DNA from: Staphylococcus felis | GTDB lineage: Bacteria; Bacillota; Bacilli; Staphylococcales; Staphylococcaceae | Assembly: GCF_003012915.1 (NCBI RefSeq) | Contig: NZ_CP027770.1 | Location: 186,001-250,000, forward strand | Reading direction: 5' to 3' | Length of the DNA: 64,000 nucleotides | Shown: positions 58,907 to 64,000 of the stretch, one piece after another | Numbering within the stretch: the first letter of the stretch is position 1 | How the letters are laid out: each line of letters opens with the position of its first letter | The notes under the pieces: generated by a model | Seen by the model: the letters and a program-made list of their open reading frames with translations, nothing else | Database searches by the model: none | Told to the model about the DNA's origin: nothing | Translations under genes and position numbers: made by a program

Positions 58907-58949
58907 CTTTTATTCAATGATACGAAAGTGTCTTTTTTTAAAGTATTTT

Positions 58950-59317
58950 AGCTCTCAGTCAAATTGGACTGGTCGCATTAAATTAAGGCGTTATGCAATA
59001 ATGGATTGCTTAACTCTTTTTTCGTTGTGTGATCATAAAGTCTTGAACATTAATGCCTCTTTTAATACAACATAAATCAGTAAAATTGAGTTGGTAAAAC
59101 ATATTTTATAACTTAAGGGTGTGAATAAATATAACACATTTGATTGTTTCCTAAGCCGAGACTTCTGAGGCATCTTGCCGTAACCGAAAATCCATTTTAA
59201 GATTGGGTAGGTTCAATCTTAAAATGAGGTGAGGTGAGGCGTCTAGAAAAGCGAGGCTTTATGGAACAATCAAATAAATGAAATTATTTATATACCAGTC
59301 CGATTTACTATAGAACC
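58950..59317 (+). mobile_element. MITE copy C (ISL3-like ends, 368 bp)
   Basis: Same family as the copies at 12331 and 25026. It starts AGCTCTCAGTCAAATTGGAC (first base G to A) and ends with the complement of GGTTCTATAGTAAATCGGAC. The 8-bp duplication AGTATTTT is perfect (58942-58949 and 59318-59325). It keeps both internal hairpins, though the terminator-like stem has changed (ACTCTT for ACGCCTT). It lies past the GlsB-like gene's terminator. Confidence 0.92.
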
Positions 59318-59340
59318 AGTATTTTAATGTAAAATTACAT

Positions 59341-59475
59341 GTATATCGCGTCGTATTGTTGGCGAGACTCCTGAGGGAATAGGATGAACGTCGAGACCGC
59401 GGTTCGACTATCCGAGCCAAACAATACGAAAAGCATAGAGGTGATTCAATCATGAATCATCTCTACGCTATTATT
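59341..59475 (+). ncRNA. Structured RNA-like element with terminator
   Basis: Outer arms CGTATTGTTGGC (59352-59363) and GCCAAACAATACG (59416-59428) enclose GAGACTCCTGAGGGA and an inner hairpin with arms GTCGA/TCGAC. A second hairpin, GCATAGAGGTGATTC/GAATCATCTCTACGC, follows at 59433-59468 with a T-rich end. GAGACTCCTGnGGGA is a motif I recall from repeated elements in Bacillales intergenic DNA. No convincing ORF. It could be a small RNA or a repeat; transcription is not shown. Confidence 0.5.
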
Positions 59476-59558
59476 TTAGGATTTATGTCCAGCCTGAGTC
59501 TTTTTATCATTAAATTATTAAAATTAATCGTTCCATTTCACTGTTTCGATTTTCTTTG

Positions 59559-59603
59559 TAAAAAAGACAAACCTTTCTCTATACAAAATAGGCTTGTCTT
59601 TAA
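59559..59603. terminator. Hairpin with arms AAAGACAAACCT / AGGCTTGTCTTT
   Basis: Near-perfect 12-bp stem in the gene-free stretch 59476-59660. Orientation is uncertain. Just after it, AAAGGAGGCA/TGCCTTTT forms another small hairpin with a T-rich tail. Confidence 0.6.
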
Positions 59604-59660
59604 AGGAGGCAAAATGTCATAATGATGCCTTTTATTTTTCATTATCATTCTATCATATAA

Positions 59661-59705
59661 AAAGAGCGAAAGGGGTAAAAGCCATTCAGCCTTTTCCTCT
59701 TTCGC
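59661..59705 (-). terminator. Terminator of the small secreted-peptide gene
   Basis: Imperfect stem GCGAAAGAGGAAAAG/CTTTTACCCCTTTCGC on the minus strand, followed by TCTTTTTATATG. Confidence 0.75.
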
Positions 59706-59749
59706 CCATCCGCTAATCTAAGTTTTCACAAAACCCATTTAATGAGATA

Positions 59750-59908
59750 TTAAATTTGTTGTGAAGCAAGGCGTTGATACTGTTTTTGAGAAAGCGTACC
59801 ATTACCTTCGAGCTTAGCATCAGCGTTACCAGCTGTTAAGCCTAACGTTGCTGTTAAAAAGCCTACTGTCATAATACTTGTTACAATTACTCTTGTTAGC
59901 TTGCTCAT
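59750..59908 (-). CDS. Small secreted peptide, unrecognised family
   Basis: A 52-codon ORF with its own signals: AAGGAG nine bases before ATG 59908, TAA at 59750, and a terminator 45 bp further. The protein starts MSKLTRVIVTSIMTVGFL, a basic end and hydrophobic core, and continues to a signal-peptidase I-like site NADA (about residues 28-31). Cleavage would release a hydrophilic peptide of about 21 residues (KLEGNGTLSQKQYQRLASQQ plus I). I do not recognise it. It lies where S. aureus carries saePQRS. Pheromone, toxin and wall-associated peptide are all open. Confidence 0.7.
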   Translation of the reverse strand: MSKLTRVIVTSIMTVGFLTATLGLTAGNADAKLEGNGTLSQKQYQRLASQQI

Positions 59909-60072
59909 AACATTTCACTCCTTCCTTAGATATATTTATTATACCACCGTTTTAACAAAATAAAACTAATATACTTTTATTTTTTTATATTCCGTTTATA
60001 TCTAAGTAAAAGGATATGATTATATTTAGCTTTATCGATTTAAAAAAATATTTAAATTTCTTTAAATTCCGA

Positions 60073-61038
60073 TTATTTTAATACACTTTCCTTTGATGGC
60101 GGTGCAATATTGGCTTCTTGAATAATATATTTAGGTCTTTGCTTGACTTCATAGTATATTCGACCAATGTATTCTCCAACGACCCCTATTGACATTAACT
60201 GAATACCACCTATAAAAAGGATGGCTGCTATTGTCGTAAAGTAACCAGGCACAGACACCCCATGCACAATTGTATCAATGAGTAAATAAATAATATAAAT
60301 CATGCTGACGCCAAAAATGGCCATTCCCAAATAAATCATCGTTCGTAATGGTTTATTATTAAACGAAATCAGCCCATCAATAGCATAATTAAACAAACTT
60401 CCAAAAGACCACTTTGATTCTCCTAATTCACGTTCAACATTTTTATAGTGTAGCGTTTTCGTATTGTAACCAATCCATGCGAATAATCCTTTAGAAAAAC
60501 GATTATATTCTCCCATACTCACTAATGATTGAACGGCACGCTGACTTAACAATCTAAAATCTCCAACACCATCTTCCAGTTCAATATCTTCAACAAAATA
60601 ATTAATCATTTTGTAATATGTTCGTGTCACCCACTTACGTGACGTGTTTTCGCCATCTCGTGTTCGTTTAGCGATAACTTGATCATATCCCTCATGATAA
60701 GCATCAATCATTTTTAAAATCATTTCTGGCGGATGTTGTAAATCTGCATCAATCATGACAACTGCATCGCAATCTACACTATGTTCAAAACCAGCAATCA
60801 TTGCAGACTCCTTACCAAAATTCCGACTAAATGAAATATATTTAATCTCTTCATGCTTTTGTGACGCTTCTTGTAGGACAAGTAGCGTCTCATCTTGACT
60901 TCCATCATCGACAAACAAGATATCATAAGTGTATGAATGATGAATAGCATTTTCTTTGAGTATAGATTGCAATTTATCAATCGTTTGATGCAATACTTCC
61001 ATTTCGTTATAACACGGAACTATAACTCTTAATTTCAT
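60073..61038 (-). CDS. csbB: CsbB/GtrB-like membrane glycosyltransferase
   Basis: Family-2 glycosyltransferase with two C-terminal membrane helices (about 230-255 and 265-290). Such enzymes attach a sugar to undecaprenyl phosphate for later transfer to outer polymers. 321 residues from ATG 61038 (MKLRVIVPCYNE), with AGAAGG upstream. Motifs are VPCYNE, FVDDGSQDET, the metal-binding IDADLQHPPE (about 94-103) and QRAVQ. In Bacillales CsbB works with a GtcA-type partner and YfhO; none is nearby. Confidence 0.88.
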   Translation of the reverse strand: MKLRVIVPCYNEMEVLHQTIDKLQSILKENAIHHSYTYDILFVDDGSQDETLLVLQEASQKHEEIKYISFSRNFGKESAMIAGFEHSVDCDAVVMIDADLQHPPEMILKMIDAYHEGYDQVIAKRTRDGENTSRKWVTRTYYKMINYFVEDIELEDGVGDFRLLSQRAVQSLVSMGEYNRFSKGLFAWIGYNTKTLHYKNVERELGESKWSFGSLFNYAIDGLISFNNKPLRTMIYLGMAIFGVSMIYIIYLLIDTIVHGVSVPGYFTTIAAILFIGGIQLMSIGVVGEYIGRIYYEVKQRPKYIIQEANIAPPSKESVLK

Positions 61039-61387
61039 GACATATACCTTCTTTATTTTTTCTCTTTCATTCGACAAAATTGGGACAACTCCCACAAACC
61101 ATATCACTACTGCATGGATATATTTTAAAGACTATTCAACGCTTCAAACTACATATCTATTGATCTATCTTTAAATACATTAAAAGGTCAGGCTACAAGC
61201 ATTAATACCACATTGACTCACGAATGATTAGCACTGTTCAAATTTGTCAAACTCGCATTCTTCAACAAAAATGTAACCTATACATAGTGCTTCAATGTAC
61301 AATTGCTTATACCCCAACCTTACTGATGTAACTCAACTATTTCTTCATATTTTTAAATGTTTGCACTTTTATACATTTACTACACAC
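61039..61387. other. 349-bp gap upstream of the csbB-like gene
   Basis: AT-rich; I see no gene, strong hairpin or clear repeat. It must hold the csbB-like promoter, but no hexamer pair stands out. Confidence 0.5.
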
Positions 61388-62737
61388 TTAATCGTCTAAC
61401 TTTTCTTCATCATCTTCACTGTTTTGTGTACGTGTTTCATGATATTCATAACGTAGTAAGACATGTATAATTTGATGATTTTCTATTTCAGAGATAATCC
61501 AACGATCGTATGCTGTATCAACGACGTCATCTTGCTCGATATCCGTATTCTGAGCTTGTAACCATCCTCCAATTGTATCAATATCTTCAGAATCTTTAAA
61601 CTCAATTTGAAACATCTCTTCAAGATCACTCAACAGTACTCGCCCATTAATTTGAAATGTTTGGTTTTCCAATTCAACGATATCATTAATTTCATCGTCA
61701 TCAAATTCATCTCTAATCTCGCCAACTATTTCTTCTAAAATATCTTCCATCGTTAAAATACCTGCCGTGCCTCCATATTCGTCAATGATTAAACTCATAT
61801 GAACATGTTCTCGTTGCATTCTAACAAGGGCGTCACTAATTCTCGTCGATTCAGATATCATCGGTAGCTCATGAATATAATTACTAATTTTAATCGGAAC
61901 CCCTGAAGCATATTCTGTTAAAAACTCTTTAACATTAATAAACCCTTTGATATGGTCTTTATCTCCATCTTCTGTAATGGGATAACGTGTAAATTGATGC
62001 TCCTTAATCGTTTCAAGCAACTCATCAATGTTAAACGGTTCATTTAATGTAATCATTTGCGTTCGTGGTACCATAATATCTTTAGCATGTCGCTCATCAA
62101 ATGAAAAAATATTTTGCATATATGCTAATTCAGTTTGGTTAATTTCTCCACCATGATAGCTATTGTTCATAATAATTTTTAATTCTTCTTCAGACATCGC
62201 ATCATTACCTGCATTTGGATCTGCACCAAACATTCTAATAATCAAACGAGCTGAACCATTCATTAACCAAATAAGCGGTTTCATAATGAGCCCAAAGTAA
62301 TATAGTGGTCGTGCATAAAGTAGCGCAATCTTTTCAGTATATTGAATGGCTAAACTTTTAGGTGCCAACTCACCTATAACAACATGGATATATGTGACAA
62401 TGATAAAGGCTGTAATCATTGATACTGTTGTCACAATAGGATCTGGTACATTTAACACCTCTATAACAGGATGTAAAATCCGCTCAAATAAAGGCTCTCC
62501 TAACCAACCTAATCCTAATGACGTGACTGTAATACCCAGTTGACATGCCGATAAATAGTAATCCAAATTGCTGATCATTTTTTTCACGACACGTGCACTG
62601 CCATTTTGCTCAGAAATAAGCTGTTCAATACGAGAAGCTCGCACCTTCACAAGTGCAAATTCTGAACCTACAAATACTGTCGTCAACGCAATTAATGCAA
62701 AAAATATAATTAAATAGATAATGGTCGTACTCTCCAA
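61388..62737 (-). CDS. CNNM/CorC-type membrane protein with CBS domains
   Basis: 449 residues. DUF21/CNNM membrane domain (about 1-190, four helices; YYLSACQLGITVTSLGLGWLGEP), then two CBS domains (about 215-335; IMVPRTQMITL, LIIDEYGGTAGILTMEDILEEIVGEI), then a C-terminal CorC_HlyC domain (350-435). This is the hemolysin-C-like/YhdP family, tied to Mg2+ or other cation export. The start is a TTG directly after an in-frame stop; its ribosome-binding site lies 25 nt away across a small hairpin. Confidence 0.9.
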   Translation of the reverse strand: MESTTIIYLIIFFALIALTTVFVGSEFALVKVRASRIEQLISEQNGSARVVKKMISNLDYYLSACQLGITVTSLGLGWLGEPLFERILHPVIEVLNVPDPIVTTVSMITAFIIVTYIHVVIGELAPKSLAIQYTEKIALLYARPLYYFGLIMKPLIWLMNGSARLIIRMFGADPNAGNDAMSEEELKIIMNNSYHGGEINQTELAYMQNIFSFDERHAKDIMVPRTQMITLNEPFNIDELLETIKEHQFTRYPITEDGDKDHIKGFINVKEFLTEYASGVPIKISNYIHELPMISESTRISDALVRMQREHVHMSLIIDEYGGTAGILTMEDILEEIVGEIRDEFDDDEINDIVELENQTFQINGRVLLSDLEEMFQIEFKDSEDIDTIGGWLQAQNTDIEQDDVVDTAYDRWIISEIENHQIIHVLLRYEYHETRTQNSEDDEEKLDD

Positions 62738-62776
62738 TTAGTTCCCTATTAAATAGGGATTCACCTCCGTTATTTT
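62738..62776 (-). promoter_or_regulatory. Ribosome-binding site separated from a TTG start by a hairpin
   Basis: The minus strand reads GGAGGTGAA, then TCCCTATTTAATAGGGA, then ACTAA and the TTG start. The palindrome can fold to a 6-bp stem with a 5-nt loop. With it folded out, GGAGGTG lies 7 nt from TTG. Confidence 0.5.
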
Positions 62777-63026
62777 ACATCGCTCAAATAGAAAGCGACG
62801 GCACTTTAATAATATAAACTTACAATTCAATGCTAAATCCTTCCCATTAGAGCTTCCTCCAGACATAAAAATATTAATTCTATCATATCATATGCATTTG
62901 TGAAATGGCACTGTTAACATTACAATTCATAAATATGATACATTCTTAATATTCCTTAAAAAATAAAAAACTGGAACATCAACAGTAGCTAATCTAGGAT
63001 AACGCTCAATCGTATCCTAAAAAACA

Positions 63027-63325
63027 GGTTCTATAGTAAATCGGACTGGTGTATAAATAATTTCATTTATTTGATTGTTCCATAAAGCCTCGCTTTTCTA
63101 GGCGCCTCAGAAGTCTCGGCTTAGGAAACAATCAAATGTGCTATATTTATTCACACCCCTAAGTTATAAAATATGTTTTACCAACTCAATTTTACTGATT
63201 TATGTTGTATTAAAAGAGGTATTAATGTTCAAGACTTTATGATCACACAACGAAAAAGGCGTTAAGCAATCCATTATTGCATAACGCCTTAATTTAATGC
63301 GACTAGTCCAATTTGACCGAGAGCC
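63027..63325 (-). mobile_element. MITE copy D (299 bp, internal deletion)
   Basis: Same family and same sense as the copy at 12331. The 8-bp duplication AAAAAACA is perfect (63019-63026 and 63326-63333). About 70 bp, including the ATTTTAAGATTG hairpin, is missing between two GCCTCA direct repeats that flank the lost part in copy A. The terminator-like hairpin near the right end is intact (AAAGGCGTTAAGCAAT / ATTGCATAACGCCTT). Confidence 0.93.
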
Positions 63326-63369
63326 AAAAAACATCGGTTAAGTTCCAGTCTGGTTATTATTTTATTTTT

Positions 63370-64000
63370 TTATACCAATTGTTCCTTCTTTTTAAGTAAT
63401 CCATACAATATAGCTCCAACTACAGCTCCAATTAAAATAGCAATGATTGTTAAAACTGCATGTGACGGATCTATACCAAAAATAACAAAGACGCCGCCGT
63501 GTGGCGCTTGAATGCGAGAACCGAATAACATTGCAAGACCGCCTGCGATACCTGAACCTATCATCATAGACGGAATCACACGCAACGGGTCTGCTGCAGC
63601 AAATGGAATTGCACCTTCTGTAATGAAACTTGCGCCCATAACAATGTTTGGTACAATCGATGCTCTTTGCGCTTTTGTATATTTAGAACGAAAAATCATC
63701 ATAGATATCGCTATCGCTATTGGAGGTACCATCCCTCCAACCATTGCCGCTGTGATTGGTGCATAGTTACCAGCAGAGAGTGCTGCTGTCCCAAACACGT
63801 ATGCCGCTTTATTAAATGGGCCTCCCATATCGATGGCCATCATAGCACCTAGTACAATACCTAAAACAACAATATTTGCACCGGATAAGTTGTTCAAACT
63901 AGCTGTTAAAGCATGATTGAGCCATGAAGCTGGTGGATTAAATACGTATACCATAAGTAATCCAGTCACTGTGACAGTAATAATTGGATAAATTAACGTC
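63370..64000 (-). CDS. fruA: Fructose PTS EIIC component, C-terminal part (runs off the window)
   Basis: Membrane domain of the phosphotransferase system that imports and phosphorylates fructose. About 209 codons are present, ending KKKEQLV; the frame continues past 64000. Fru-family EIIC features are AIDMGGPFNKAAYVFG, GGMVPPIAIAISMM, GASFITEGAIPFAAADPLRVIPS and APHGGVFVIFG. In staphylococci the gene is usually fruA with fused EIIABC and lies in fruRKA; that part is outside the window. Confidence 0.92.
   Translation of the reverse strand, partial: TLIYPIITVTVTGLLMVYVFNPPASWLNHALTASLNNLSGANIVVLGIVLGAMMAIDMGGPFNKAAYVFGTAALSAGNYAPITAAMVGGMVPPIAIAISMMIFRSKYTKAQRASIVPNIVMGASFITEGAIPFAAADPLRVIPSMMIGSGIAGGLAMLFGSRIQAPHGGVFVIFGIDPSHAVLTIIAILIGAVVGAILYGLLKKKEQLV

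Noticed and set aside
59259-59453. 64-codon minus-strand ORF
   Set aside because: It crosses the end of MITE copy C and the structured RNA-like element, so it is a by-product of repeat sequence.
59604-59650. 12-codon ORF after AAAGGAGG
   Set aside because: The AAAGGAGG is better explained as one arm of a small hairpin pairing with TGCCTTTT followed by a T-rich tail.

Overview
The window is a piece of a low-G+C Firmicute chromosome and, from gene order and protein similarity recognised by eye, a Staphylococcus. The evidence is the run uvrA-uvrB-csbA-HD nucleotidase-LysM/CHAP-prfB-secA-hpf-comFC-comFA-DegV-yigZ-tagO-gdpS, LtaS with its catalytic Thr at residue 300, and queCDE next to the PABA genes. 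The order follows the S. aureus core chromosome as I remember it, but it is not S. aureus: no saeRS lies between queE and the csbB-like gene, no sst genes lie beside nrdF, there are two tandem POT transporters, and an extra two-component/ABC module sits beside hisC. An animal-associated species (intermedius or hyicus group) is a guess.

Layout. 1-15.7 kb: mostly minus-strand housekeeping genes for SOS-controlled excision repair (uvrBA), release factor 2 with its programmed frameshift, SecA, ribosome hibernation (hpf), competence (comFA/FC), fatty-acid binding (fakB1-like) and wall teichoic acid initiation (tagO). 16-25 kb: gdpS, a split ThrE-type exporter, pepT, glycerate kinase, bacilliredoxin, a YkyA-like lipoprotein, a GrpB-like protein, murB and a CHY zinc-finger protein. 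25-36 kb: class Ib ribonucleotide reductase (nrdI, nrdE, nrdF) with two NrdR boxes, an EamA transporter with queF, two peptide transporters and a lipid kinase. 36-48 kb: a deoxynucleotidase, a DesKR-like two-component system overlapping an ABC exporter, hisC, an OpuC-type osmolyte importer, recQ, an ABC-F protein and a ZIP transporter. 49-64 kb: ltaS, pxpB/pxpC-like genes, pabABC, a preQ1 riboswitch with queCDE, small membrane proteins, a csbB-like glycosyltransferase, a CNNM/CBS protein and the end of a fructose PTS gene.

The most notable material is between genes. A family of non-coding miniature transposons of about 300-370 bp is present in four copies. Each copy has imperfect terminal inverted repeats like those of ISL3-family elements, and each is flanked by a perfect 8-bp target duplication. 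All four face the same way relative to the upstream gene, so that a terminator-like hairpin lies just past that gene's end. Other intergenic items are an unrecognised 52-codon gene for a secreted peptide, a structured RNA-like element ending in a hairpin, tandem long-hairpin repeats beside secA, a perfect LexA box at uvrB, a sigma-B-like promoter, and unusual starts for comFC and the CNNM gene.

No CRISPR array, tRNA, rRNA, prophage or intact transposase gene was seen.
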